The notes under the pieces are model-generated. The model was not told the origin of the DNA. It worked only from the letters and a program-made list of their open reading frames with translations, and did not search any database. From NCBI GenBank assembly GCA_947462335.1, contig OX381717.1, positions 48,713,523 to 48,777,522 on the forward strand: a DNA stretch of 64,000 nt, read 5' to 3'. This document shows, one piece after another, positions 33,795 through 44,199 of the stretch. This stretch comes from Harmothoe impar. Taxonomy: Eukaryota > Annelida > Polychaeta > Phyllodocida > Polynoidae. The position numbers and the translations under genes were made by a program. The first letter of the stretch is position 1, and each line of letters opens with the position of its first letter.

Positions 33795-34725
33795 CTGACC
33801 TGGGATAGCCAGTACAGACAACACCCTCTAAGGATAAGGATTATCAGTGTATACATACTGGTGGCCATTTCTGCTTGACCAGCAGCCCATAGTAGGGGGT
33901 GGGGTAGAGTGGCTGTATGTGGTTACACTGCCTAAGGAGACGGACGGATTAGGCCTATACCCACCCACCTGCAATGCATGCCAACCACTGCAGACCTACG
34001 ATGGGGGCAGCGCAAGGAGGGGGGTGGGGTGGTGGAAGGGTAGGGTGGAAGGGTAGGGTGGAGTGTGAGTGGTAGGGGTAGGGTTAGGTGTAGAGGGAAG
34101 CCTGTGGAAGGTTCTCTCATAGAGCAGAGAGGGAGGGCAACTTTTGGATAGGCTGGTAAGGATAGGATGATGGAATTCAGTTGGTCAAGATTGCTGGTTA
34201 TTTGTGTGTTTGAAAATATTTGAATAACTTAAATATCTGTCGTTTTTATGTACTATTCTCATTAGTTTGTTCTTTTAACCGCCCTCTCCCTGCCTATATC
34301 TTTCCTTATACATTTTTTCTCTCTTTCTCTCTCTGGCACTTTACTTTCCCTCTTTCCATTTTCAAGTGATAGTCAACACTGGAAACAATTATTGATAAAG
34401 ATCAAAATGACAAGGCAAAAGGCCAGGGGGCCACCGTCCATGACCTTTCAGGTAGGTTCCCAGGGCATGACCTAGTTAGATGACCTACTTATGTGACCTA
34501 CTTAGGAATGAGAAGCTCAGAGTTCTGGTATTCATGTCAAGAAGATAGGGAGGTGGTGTCCATGTACTCCCTAAAGACTCACTGCCCTGGCCATGAACCT
34601 GGGGATGTGGGGGAAGCTAAAGGTGAAAGGATGGTCCAGGGTCCATGTGGTGTAGGTGGTTATACCACATGGTGGGTGAGGCAGTCCAAGGCAGTTCCAG
34701 GATATGTGAGGGCACCAGAAAAATA
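33795..34725. other. no gene; GGTGGAAGGGTAG repeats
   Basis: A short GGGTGG/GGTGGAAGGGTAG tandem occupies about 34020-34090. GGCCAGGGGGCCACCG near 34424 is CTCF-like. No exon. Confidence 0.4.
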
Positions 34726-34727
34726 TA

Positions 34728-34790
34728 TGTGACATGTAGTGAGAAAAGGGGCCTTAGTGCCCCCATGCCTTTATCACAGATTGCGTCACA
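34728..34790. mobile_element. family B hairpin element, copy 4
   Basis: TGTGACATGTAGTGAGAAAA at the left and ATCACAGATTGCGTCACA at the right are imperfect inverted ends of a 63 bp element; the centre (GGGGCCTTAGTGC) matches the other copies. Confidence 0.65.
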
Positions 34791-34799
34791 TATAGAGAA

Positions 34800-35340
34800 A
34801 TGTGTGATGGTGCGGCATTCCGTGGATTCAAAATAACCGACAAGACTTATTTGATATTTTGTCCATCAGAGCGCCAGATGAAATAATATAATCTGCCATT
34901 TTTCAAAATGCTATACATGGATGTGATATATGTACATCCCAAATACAATGTACCAGTAGGCTATAAAACCTCTTCTGAAGATTAACTATAACAAAACTAT
35001 AGACTGAACTATGGCTGAACTGAGACACCCATATGTCATAGCTCTTAAAAAAGATAATAAAAGGGAAAACAGCAAAAATAATATGTGCAAGGTCTCTGTT
35101 AAAAAAACATTCACGATAACGTATACCTGCAAAACACTTAAACTAACACATCTAAGGGTTTCAATAGAATGGGGACTCTCTTCCACAGGTGGACGAGGCA
35201 GGTTAATGGGTTGGGTGTTTTAAGGTCAGAAAGGTCAGAGTGAAGCCATAGGACCAGATTAGGAGTCAGGGAGGGGTCAGAGCAGTTGGGTGGTCATGAA
35301 TCTTTTATAGGGCACTAGCAGGATGTAGTAATTCTACCTT
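34800..35340. other. no feature recognised
   Basis: AT-rich, then AGGTCAGAAAGGTCAGAGTG near 35224 with two nuclear-receptor-like half-sites. No exon. Confidence 0.4.
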
Positions 35341-35344
35341 GTGA

Positions 35345-36108
35345 GACCTTTAGCTGAAGCTTGTTCCTGTCATGTCCAAAATCGGAGTTTTAGGGGTCAT
35401 AAACCTTTCAGTTATAGCCCTCTATTGTGGGTCCTTAGGTCACCTGTTCAGATTAGGGGAGTGGTTAGGACTCTGGCCTACCAATCAATGGGTCATGAGT
35501 TCAAATCCATGTCTAGGGTTTTTTGTTCACACATAATTTTAACATGTATTTTTGGTAGGTCAAAAATTGTGATAGTATACAATTCGGTTTTAAAGATCCT
35601 TTACACAAGATCAATATTTATAGTGTAATCTAAAATGGTGTTGAATCAGTTGTATTTGAATATTTCTCATGCCACCTGGTTGCATTGGGGGAGTGGTTAG
35701 GACACTGGCCAATCAATCCAGGGGTAATAAGTTCAAATCCATGCCAAGGCAACATATCTTTTTTTATAGTTGGTAAGAAATAGTAATATTATTCACAAAG
35801 AAAACCCAATGCAACAATACAAAACCATTTTAGATCTTAGATTTTAGGTGTTAAAGATCTTTACAACCGAGTTGTATACTATCACAATATTTGACCTACC
35901 AAAATACATCTTAAAATTGTGTGTGAACAAAATAGCCTTGACATGGATTTGAACCCATGATGCATGGATTGGTAGGTCAGAGTCCTAACCACTCCCCCAA
36001 TCTGAACAGGTGACCTAAGGACCCACAATAGAGGCCTATACTTGAAAGGTGTATGACCCCTAAAACACCAAATTTCGGTCATGACAGGAACCAGCTTCAG
36101 CTAATCAG
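35345..36108. mobile_element. large foldback with three tRNA-like Pol III promoter cores (SINE-derived)
   Basis: Two arms of about 270-280 bp (35345-35625 and 35838-36108) are inverted copies with substantial identity. Each arm has an A-box-like GTGGTTAGGACTCTG (35461 plus strand; inverted at 35978-35992) and a B-box-like GTTCAAATCC (35499 plus strand; inverted at 35945-35956). The spacer holds a third core, same strand as the left arm: A box 35693-35708 and B box 35731-35740. The outer parts (GCTGAAGCTTGTTCCTGTCA, GGGTCCTTAGGTCACCTG) are shared by both arms only. None folds as an intact tRNA. Two head-to-head SINE-like copies around a third partial one is my inference; a long hairpin RNA would result if it is read through. 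Confidence 0.7.
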
Positions 36109-36139
36109 CAGGCTTCTATAGCTAGCAGAGGAAAGAGCA

Positions 36140-36175
36140 CTGGTACCAGACAAGATGGCGCTGTACAGTGATCAT
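36140..36175. promoter_or_regulatory. isolated YY1-type site
   Basis: ACAAGATGGCGCTG at about 36152 is a good YY1 match between the foldback and a family A element. Confidence 0.3.
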
Positions 36176-36226
36176 CTAGCTAATGCGGAATATGGGGACA
36201 TGCCCTTTAAAACTGACCTCTGTGGA

Positions 36227-36463
36227 CTAACCCTCTAAAGACGGCGTGATGCCTTTCGGCGGCATGATTTGTGGTCATGATGCAATAATGCACTGTCATT
36301 AAGTGACTTGCATGTATCGCATTGCGGCATATTGACCCCATAGGACTAGAGTGATCCATGAGTGCAGCACCAGTGACTCACTCAAATGATCATGAGTGTT
36401 GAAATTCAAGCATCATCCCAACAACAGCGTGTTTAAAAACTATGCTGCCCTTAAAGGGTCAAC
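36227..36463. mobile_element. family A (piggyBac-like MITE) copy
   Basis: CTAACCCTCTAAAGACGGCG at the left; ATGCTGCCCTTAAAGGGTCA then AC at the right. GTCATGATGCAATAATGCAC and CAGTGACTCACTC are inside. About 237 bp. Confidence 0.75.
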
Positions 36464-36469
36464 GTAAAG

Positions 36470-37000
36470 GGATGAAGGTCCTGCAGGAGAGGAATCTGGC
36501 CGACCTGCATACCTTAGGCCATAAAAAGCTGGTTTCCTGATTCATTGAATGGACATTTGCGGTAAAAGAGCATACAGCAATGAGAGCATTGGGTTCCTGG
36601 AATATCTACAATGAAAGCTATAGGCCTAACTATAATATTTGGAGATTCACAGGAATAGTACCTTTCAACAAAATGATGCATGGCAACATTCTACGACATT
36701 TCAGTGAATATTCTATAATAAAACATAATCGGGAAGGCCTATAGATTCCTGAATATTCAGATAAAGAATCTAGAGTGGGCACATTTGGCTTTATGTATGC
36801 TAGTACCCTGAACTCCACCTTATCTCCTTTGGCCTCAGCAGTGGTGGCCACCTGTAGTCCACCCATGGTTATCTATGGGGTGTAAATTGGCTGGGGGCCA
36901 CACGAGCAATCAATTTTCCCACCAGGAGAATTGCTTGCACCATTGTCATGTTGAATGAGTCTCTTCTATAGTGAGAGATGCTGTAGGGATAATAACACCA
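36470..37000. other. no feature recognised
   Basis: No exon or motif cluster. Confidence 0.45.
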
Positions 37001-37003
37001 TTG

Positions 37004-37187
37004 TTGTATTGGCTGAGGTTGTATTGGCTGAGGTTGTATTGACTGAGGTTTATTGACTGAGGTTGTATTGACTGAGGTTGTATTGGCTGAGGTTGTATTG
37101 GCTGAGGTTACATTGGCTGAGGTTACAAGTATTGACTGAGGTTGCATTGGCTGAGGTTGTATTGACTAAGGTTGTATTGGCTGAGGT
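37004..37187 (+). repeat. 15 bp minisatellite, about 12 copies
   Basis: Unit TTGTATTGGCTGAGG with G/A variation at the GGCT/GACT position and occasional loss or gain of bases. The minus-strand frame encodes a PQPIQ/SVNTT-like low-complexity peptide that I treat as an artefact. Confidence 0.95.
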
Positions 37188-37194
37188 TCTTGAA

Positions 37195-38265
37195 GCGAAA
37201 TTGTAATTTCAGTTGTTAATGAACCGTTTTAATTTACCTACCAGACACTTCATCTAGATTAGAAAAAAATAGTAGAGAAGATTGAATACTCTACCGATCT
37301 ATTTTACAAAGCAAAGAATTACCATAGCTAGCTGCTTAATAACCTTATCTGTTAAGTAGCAATTCATTAAAGGGACATAAAAAGGGGAATATAATTCATT
37401 GGAGCTCTGGCAATATACCACCACTGATATAAGAAAGGGTTATAATAGCTATAGGGTCTATTAATCAATACTTGAGTATAAACACCTATAGTTCTACGGG
37501 TCATGACTAGCAGATTTGTTGTTTGAAATCGTAATCATAGTACTTGATTTTTAGACAATTTACATTGATTTATCCAGCTAGCCGGGGTGGATTTAAAGCT
37601 TAGATACTACCCATACTAATCACTACTAGCGGTAATTATTTACTTATGTTCCAGTAGTTTATTGAGTCTACGATATGAAAACAAATATTGATTTATTCAA
37701 ACATACACATAAAAAATAAACATACATATATAATTATGATTATTGAAGTTGATTTAAGACACTGAAGAGTCCTATTATCAAGCACAGACATCATTTTTAG
37801 ACATAACAATCTAATTCCTCATTCACAAATACCCATTCAAGGTTCCCTAAAGTCTCCTTCCCCCCATCTCTACTTCACGCATCCAGCAAATGAAAGACAC
37901 TTTCCAATTCAATGAATCTCAGGAGAAACCATAAAAAGGATAATTTTCATTACAATATGAAAAAAGGGAGTGGAAGATATAAAATTCTTGCATTTAAATG
38001 ACCGGAAAATGTAGAAGCCATTAATTGATAATAAAGTGATTTACATTCAAATGTGATTTGTCCCAGCTCCAAGCCAATAAAACTGATTTTTTTATGGGCA
38101 TTATAATGCTGCATCTCCAATGGACAAGGTTATGACCAAGGCAGTCATTCATATTAATCTATGATGGAGAAGAAAATTGATACTTCTAAAATGAAAGAAT
38201 CATCATTATACAGAGGGAATTTGCTAGATATCCTTCCGTACTCGCAAATCATCCATTTATATCGC
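37195..38265. other. no gene recognised
   Basis: AT-rich 1.1 kb without repeats or convincing exons. Confidence 0.45.
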
Positions 38266-38269
38266 ATTA

Positions 38270-38660
38270 CACAGGGGCGACCTAGCGGAACTATCCAATT
38301 ATTGTCTATAGGAGTGTAACTGGTTGCTTGTATAGGGCGCCATTTTGTCCCCCGATATCCCCGCTGGCTCCCTTGAATGATCTTTGCGAAAGCCGCGACT
38401 GGGACACTGTCTTGACTAGGAAGTATAGCCAGAAAAGATACTTTTGGGATTTTAGTTCCCTTCCCTGCCGCTGCTATTGCCAATATAGCGCTGCAGTTGA
38501 CCCTCTAAAGCCCTATACATCCCATAAACTGATACAAAATGGCGGATGTCAGTGAAATGGAAGAGTGGTTTGTAGAGCAGACGACAATTGGGCTGAGTCA
38601 ATTTCCCGCCATCCCATTCCACAGGCTAGCTCCTAAAATGTCAGCTAGAGGGGGCAATGT
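38270..38660. promoter_or_regulatory. promoter-like island 14 with orphan motif and CTCF-like site
   Basis: GGGCGCCATTTTGTC (38335-38349) and ACAAAATGGCGGATG (about 38533) are YY1-type sites. AGCAGACGACAATT at 38576-38589 is an exact minus-strand GTCGTCTGCT. TCAGCTAGAGGGGGCAATG at 38641-38659 is CTCF-like. Raised CpG. Confidence 0.5.
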
Positions 38661-38729
38661 TTTCCCCCACCTTTTCTGGTGAAATTCATCCCTCTCACAT
38701 ATTTCGTTTCTAAATGCACGGCTACCTTA

Positions 38730-38826
38730 CCCAGTGAGCACACAGTTCTGGTCAAAGTTGAATCAATGTCGAACCAACATTGATTACCATTTATCAATGC
38801 TGATTCAATGTTCTGTGCCCACTGGG
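38730..38826. mobile_element. family D CCCAGTGGGCAC foldback MITE, copy 2
   Basis: CCCAGTGAGCACACAG and GTGCCCACTGGG are the inverted ends; TA flanks both sides (38728-38729 and 38827-38828), as expected for a TA target duplication. TTGATTCAATGTT palindromes fill the 97 bp interior. Confidence 0.75.
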
Positions 38827-38834
38827 TATAGTTC

Positions 38835-39115
38835 CACTATTCCTCACTTCCACCAATATGCACTTCCTGATGCTGCCATTGTTTTGGTTCTGTTTCTATT
38901 GGTCTTTGAAAATCTCTTTTATTGTCAATGTCCATTTTCCTGTCATTCGTTTTAAGTTAAATCTAGTTTATATACATAACCAGCTGATGGGTGATATGGC
39001 AAGATCTACATTGCAAGTTAACTAGGATATCTACATCTAATATTCATGCTCCTGATCCCTACCCATTAATCTAAACAACTGCGTGAGCAACCTGGGACAA
39101 ATGTAATAACAGTAA
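38835..39115. other. no feature recognised
   Basis: Short AT-rich spacer. Confidence 0.45.
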
Positions 39116-39119
39116 AGCT

Positions 39120-39550
39120 AATCAGCGAAGGCCATCCGACTAAGCAGCCATATTGGCTTCCCAGAGTGCACCCCACCTGTGGGCGGCCGCCATCTTGGGT
39201 CAGACACTGATATATCACTCTCCATTCATCACTCTCCAATCGTAGCCGTCAGCTGGCGGGCAGGCAGCTTTCTTTACAAATGACCCCCAAACTCCGCCGT
39301 TGCCAAATAAAATGGCCGTCACCAAACAAAATGGCCGCCGTGGTCACGTGACGGAGATCTGATCATGTGACCTGTGCTGCCCCCTGTTGGCAGGTGACTG
39401 AATGATGATGACGTCACGGCCGCTAAATCGGCAACTGGTGAAACGTCGCCTGACAGACATGTCCGAAAGCGACAAGAACCCCGCCTGATGTGAATAGGGC
39501 ACGGGCGTCATGTCGGTGGCAAATGACATGTCTCGTATCAGTGGAATTAG
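39120..39550. promoter_or_regulatory. promoter-like island 15, the richest in the window
   Basis: In order: CAGCCATATTGG (YY1) and CTTCCCAGAGTGCA (ZNF143-like), both at 39144-39170; GGCGGCCGCCATCTTGG; AAAATGGCCGTCACC (about 39310) and AAAATGGCCGCCGTGGTCAC then GTGACGG (YY1 with E-box, 39329-39356); CTGCCCCCTGTTGGCAGG (minus-strand CTCF-like, 39377-39394); TGACGTCA (exact CRE, 39409-39416). A strong candidate CpG promoter, yet no gene start is recognisable on either side. Confidence 0.55.
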
Positions 39551-39842
39551 TGCCGCAGGAAAAGGGACATTTGTGTATCAAATTGCCCCCGCATCGACAA
39601 AGGCAATATAAAGTAGCCTATCATTTCCATGCTATTATTTCTGTGAGTAGATGGTATGACAGGACTGAGGCAGTGCATATTGAGCTCATATTGCTTAAAG
39701 ATACAATGATATGAAACATAGCCTGGAGGAAATTCAGGTTTAAAAGTTATTTGAGCTTCTCAGGTTGACTGACCTTTGGCCATTTCTCTGCCTTACCCAA
39801 ACCATGCCCCGCCCACACAAACAACACACCTGACCTTTATCA

Positions 39843-39940
39843 CTAAGTGCCCCCTCTCCTCCTGCCCCCTCCCCTCCTCCCCCTCCTCTTCATGCCCCCT
39901 CCTCCTCCTGCTCCCCCTCCTCCTCCTGCCCCTACCCTCC
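39843..39940. repeat. CCTCCTCCTGCCCC pyrimidine tract
   Basis: Almost pure C/T on the plus strand with CCTCCTCCTGC units. Pro-rich and Gly-rich frames over it are artefacts. Confidence 0.75.
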
Positions 39941-39942
39941 TC

Positions 39943-40080
39943 CTGGCGCCCTCTAGTGGTCCTCCAGTGGGTTCCCTCCAGGGGGAGCCACCTGAGGAGC
40001 TGTCACATCCGGGCACTTTTGGGCGGGGCCTAATGGGACCTGCGTCCGTATAAGGACTGTCACAGCAGACGACATTTATC
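39943..40080. promoter_or_regulatory. strong CTCF-like site plus orphan motif
   Basis: CTGGCGCCCTCTAGTGGT at 39943-39960 is, on the minus strand, ACCACTAGAGGGCGCCAG, the closest CTCF consensus match in the window. GGGCGGGGCC (SP/KLF-type) is at 40021-40030 and AGCAGACGACATTT, an exact minus-strand orphan motif, at 40064-40077. Confidence 0.55.
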
Positions 40081-40084
40081 CAAA

Positions 40085-40545
40085 AAGGGCGGGAAACCCA
40101 GAAAATGGATAAAAAAATGGATAAAAATGGCAAAATATGATGATGGTTTGAGGTGTGAGTACTCCACACCACCAGATAATTTAAAAAAGTGTTAGAAGAA
40201 AACCCCACAAGAAACCCCAGGAAATTGGTGGGAAAGGAAAACAGTGTCAACGACTCAAGTAGCTTCTTTTACAATAAGCCCAAGGATGTTGCCAAAACTT
40301 CCAAAGGGGAAAAATGTCACCCAAAAAGTTCTTTTTACAAGCATTGGTTTTGCAATTGTTTTGGGGTGAAACACTACAGATTCCACTTACTTGAATAAAC
40401 AATATTGCTTTTGGAGGGGAAAATGCTTAGGAATTGGACAGAAAATAGTAGAATGATACTATTTTGACAGAAACATAAAAATAATAGACCTGGATGAATG
40501 AAATCATTAGGGAGGCCCCTGACACTTGGACTGACACAAAATCGA
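40085..40545. other. no gene recognised
   Basis: AT-rich. Frames overlapping 40427-40736 on both strands follow GAATAT repeats and are not recognisable. Confidence 0.4.
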
Positions 40546-40554
40546 TTGAGTCGC

Positions 40555-40740
40555 TGGGGGCTAGGGCGCGGCTGATTTGGGAATATCTCCGAATATTTGA
40601 GAACATCTCAGAATATTTGAGCACCGGTCGGCCACTAAGTGATGGATGGGCCTGGATGAGGTCCCGACCGGTGTCGTGCCCTGACCATCCGGGCGGCTGG
40701 TGCCATGCCCCGGCTGTCCGGGCGCCTAACCCTTAGCCAC
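40555..40740. other. GC-rich block with inverted repeat CACCGGTCGG/CCGACCGGTG
   Basis: GGAATATCTCCGAATATTTG is followed by a diverged second copy (GAACATCTCAGAATATTTG). Then CACCGGTCGG (40622-40631) and CCGACCGGTG (about 40665-40674) form an exact 10 bp inverted repeat. CCGGGCGGCTGG and CCGGCTGTCCGGGCG follow. Compositionally unlike its flanks; nature unknown. Confidence 0.4.
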
Positions 40741-40744
40741 TTAC

Positions 40745-41370
40745 AGATAGCCAGTATCTAACACCAAGGGGCTCTTTAACCGACCCCTCTGAAAAATGTA
40801 TCCAGAGTAATATAGGAATGAAGATGAAACACGAGGAGCTACAAGGGCATGCATGTCAGATTAGGTATAGTGCTATAATGGCATTTACTGGTGTCTTTGC
40901 ATAGTATCATTTGTTCCTTGCTAAAATGATCTCCACTTATTATGCCAGTCATTCTACCTTGAAAATGGGATAAAATAGAAAAATCTAATTTCATATTGTC
41001 ATAGAACAGTGATACCGCAGTAGTTTGCGCATGACATTCATTGATACATTGATGGCTTAAGCATGTGAAAACTTTAATTGCCCAGGCATGTTTCCTTTTC
41101 AGACCTAATGCTCCATTCTAAATACGTCGCAGCCAGAAAACCTAACCAACAAACCCTTAAATTGTTTTAAGGGGACTTTTGACAGTTGTAAGGTTCTCAA
41201 ATAAATATTTTTGCTCTGGTCGTGGTAATCTTGGATCTTAAATTTAAATGTAATTTTTTCTCACCTGCTTTAGGTCTCATGGAACTGCAAGACCATTGCC
41301 TTTAAAAGATCCCTTACACATTTAGCACTGCCATTCCGACAACTCCCTCCTTCTTGACGCATGGCTAATA
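40745..41370. other. no feature recognised
   Basis: AT-rich, no exon. Confidence 0.45.
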
Positions 41371-41377
41371 TTATAAG

Positions 41378-41400
41378 CCCCCCCCCCCCCCCACCCCACC
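41378..41400. repeat. poly-C tract (C15) followed by ACCCC units
   Basis: Fifteen C then ACCCCACC. Further C runs of about 12-13 lie at 41672-41683 and 42650-42662. Confidence 0.85.
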
Positions 41401-41499
41401 CTAGCCACGTGTTGAAAACTGGGTCAGTGATGCAGACGATTCGGCAGACAGAGAAACAACTTGTGGCGTCCCCCGGGTCCAAAACTGTGGACGGCTACA

Positions 41500-41645
41500 G
41501 AATGCCGGCAGGGGGCAGGGTGGAGGTGGGGGATGGGAGGGTGGGGGTGGCAGGGGATCCCATGGGAGACCGTAAAAATCCCATTAGAGCGCATGCGCAA
41601 TAGGCCATGGCACATGCGCAATGGAGTTTAACTGAAGCTCTGAGC
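41500..41645. promoter_or_regulatory. promoter-like island 16: CTCF-like and NRF1 sites
   Basis: GCCGGCAGGGGGCAGGG at 41504-41520 is CTCF-like. GAGCGCATGCGCAATAGG (about 41587-41604) and CACATGCGCAATGG (about 41611-41624) are NRF1-type sites, the first a full palindromic GCGCATGCGC. Confidence 0.5.
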
Positions 41646-41649
41646 CCCG

Positions 41650-42315
41650 GCCCTGAGCCACTGCTCATGCACCCCCCCCCCCCACCCGCACCCAACTCTC
41701 CAATGCATTCCTCATCCAACCCCACATTCTCCTCCAGCATCCCCCTCTCCCTCCCACTCCCTCCAGTCACTGGATCCCTTCTCCCACACCCCGCATCCCT
41801 CTCCCGGGGAGGGGCTGGTGAGGCATTTAGCAGGGAGACTCCAGGGAGTTTGTGGTGGTAGCGGGAAGGGAAACCATAAAATAAATGGGTTTGGGGTTTT
41901 GTGTGAGAGAAGCCAGACGGGAGGGGATGGGGGGGGGGGTAGTTTTGGGAGGAAGTGCTATTGGAAGTTGGAAACAGGTAATTGCAAAGGGAAGGGAAGC
42001 TAATTCAGTAAGGGAAGCAGTCAGGTATCAAAATGGCTTTGTGGTGTGAATTTCTGTTTTGGCAGGTATATGACAAGGGCTAGAGACATATCTAGAACTG
42101 AGGACCAATAAAAAGAAGGTTCCAATTGGGTGCAGTAACAGAAGAGTAACCAGGACCCTCCAACCGATCTAATCCAAAGCTATTTTAAGGAAATCAAAAT
42201 GGGATGGACATAAGATTAATGGTATACTTTTAGTAGTACTACCAGTGGCATTGGTGGTAGTGTGTAATATGCATGGTAGGCAATGGGGAGGGTGGGAGGA
42301 GGGGAGAAATGGGGC
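41650..42315. other. no gene recognised
   Basis: C-rich left part with a C12 run, a G9 run near 41930, then ordinary sequence. Confidence 0.45.
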
Positions 42316-42319
42316 CCTT

Positions 42320-42533
42320 GATGGGGGGTCCCCATGTTACATGTCGATTTAAAGAAATTTAATGACCTTGTCGCAAGTCAATGTCGCTTAATAATGCTCA
42401 TCTCCCATGTCGATTTTAAAAACTATCCATGTCCCATGTCACTATCTTTTTAAGCCTCATATCGCATGTCACTAGACCACATGTCGCATGTTGATTTTAA
42501 GAAATGCCCATGTCCCCTTATCGAATTTAGGGG
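42320..42533 (-). repeat. family C GACATG-rich repeat, copy 3
   Basis: Built from CATGTCGCATGTCGATTTTAAGAAATGC-like units, here with CATGTC in place of GACATG, so inverted relative to 951-1127. Left edge GATGGGGGGTCCCCATGT is shared with 33739; right edge GAATTTAGGGG is shared with copy 1. This is the fullest copy. Confidence 0.7.
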
Positions 42534-42599
42534 TCTAGAGCCATAGGGGAGAGAGAGAGTGAGTAGGGTGATAACTACACAGTGTGATCCATGAGCAGT

Positions 42600-42662
42600 T
42601 TATGGTCACGTGACAGGAAGCACGTGTCACCCAGGATCAGTAGGAGTAGCCCCCCCCCCCCC
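42600..42662. promoter_or_regulatory. E-box pair and poly-C
   Basis: GGTCACGTGACAGGAAGCAC then GTGTCACCC holds two CACGTG cores about 20 bp apart with an ETS-like AGGAAG between. A C13 run follows. Confidence 0.35.
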
Positions 42663-42669
42663 TCACACA

Positions 42670-44190
42670 GACACGTGGTGTGCTAGTCTGAGTTAGAGTG
42701 AGTCAGTCACTCTAATATGGGTCATGGGTCAAGTCAGGCACACCCACACCCACCCAAACACGCACCAAAACACTGGTAGTTCTAAAATGCACCCACCATA
42801 TTCATAAGTGTGGTATTGTGAGATGTAATGAGGTGCATTTATTATCCTGTACTGAGGTTAATTTTTTCATTCTTACATGTTGTGCGATCTTGTGTGTCCC
42901 TAGGCCATTATGAGGCTATATACCAACAATGGTTAGTCAATATGTGAATCTGTTCTATCGCACAAACGTGTAAAATATATCTAGAGATTTCCCTTCTGAG
43001 AACTATTGTATACACCCAGAGTGGCCCCAGCCTGCAGTGCATGGTCATGCTGCTGAGCGAGATTGGTGCTGAGAGTGAGTGTCTGTTGGCCACTTCAAGT
43101 ATGATCTAGCATATTGTTCCAGGGAAATACTTGTCTGCTTGGTAGGTAGTCATCAGGGTGCCTTTCACACATATCCAAGTAGTTTATATGGGTTGTCTGG
43201 TACAGAAGCTACTGAGTCAATGGACCAGAAGGGCCACCCACACCTTTTTATGAGGTAACTATTTGGTATCAAAGTGCATTAATCCCACACATAACTCTTT
43301 ATTATGGGCAAATCATTAAAGATGCATGATATAACAATACAGTGTTGTACTAAAGTTGTACTAAAGTACCATAATCCTGGAAGCATAGGGCCATTCTGCG
43401 CCGGAGAGGGTGATTAGAAAGCCTCTCTGGGGTTCAAACACAGGCGTAACTCTGCGAGTAAATACCTGGTCTAGATTCAAACCCAGAAATGCATAAGATA
43501 ATGTACATTATCCGCTGACTGATACATATAATCGCATCCATACAGAGAGGTAATTAACTTAGACAGGTGGTGCCTCTTTTGATACAGAATGGCATAGAGT
43601 TAGTGTGAGTCACTCAGCTATATGTGTGTCAAGTGGCATTGCCACACCCACACATCACGGTTATAAAGCTGCTCATAACCAAAGTATACAGTTATACTGT
43701 CATAGTTTCCCTGGTTTTGTTTAACTCAAATACAGTAATTGTAGTAGATATCAGGGAATTCTTCTGAAATTGTTAACCTTTATAATTTATGGATGTTTTA
43801 GAACAGTTCTAACAAGTTCAGCCAAATCAGATTTATGGTACAAGCAATTAGATTAGACTGCTTATTATAACGATGGGAATTCTCTTCTATCTGAATCATT
43901 TTACCTACATTCAGAGCCAACATAATAATATCTCAGCTTCCTTCAATTAGCCAGTTGATTACCGCCATTTCCATACACTACTATGTACTACTAATAGAAA
44001 CTGTAAGCAGTAGGCATCTAGACTCTCCCAAGCTTCCCGGCATGTTGTACAGTAGCTGTTACTTTGAAATAACTAACAGAACCCACAATTTCCCCTGGTC
44101 TTAATGACCATAGTTTTAATGGAGATTTATGATAACTTTCCAATTCCATACATCAACTTCATCTTAATGACTCTAGTCTCAATGGGAATT
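42670..44190. other. no gene recognised
   Basis: AT-rich 1.5 kb. GGGGTTCAAACACAGG near 43430 is B-box-like but has no A box. GCTTCCCGGCATGTTGTAC near 44033 is loosely ZNF143-like. No exon. Confidence 0.4.
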
Positions 44191-44199
44191 GGATAGCCG

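Noticed and set aside
36869..37147. 92-codon minus-strand Pro-Gln-Ile / Thr-Ser-Val repeat frame
   Set aside because: Read-through of a 15 bp minisatellite, whose period is a multiple of three.
39843..40250. 135-codon minus-strand Gly/Arg-rich frame
   Set aside because: Translation of a CCTCCTCCTG tract; low complexity.
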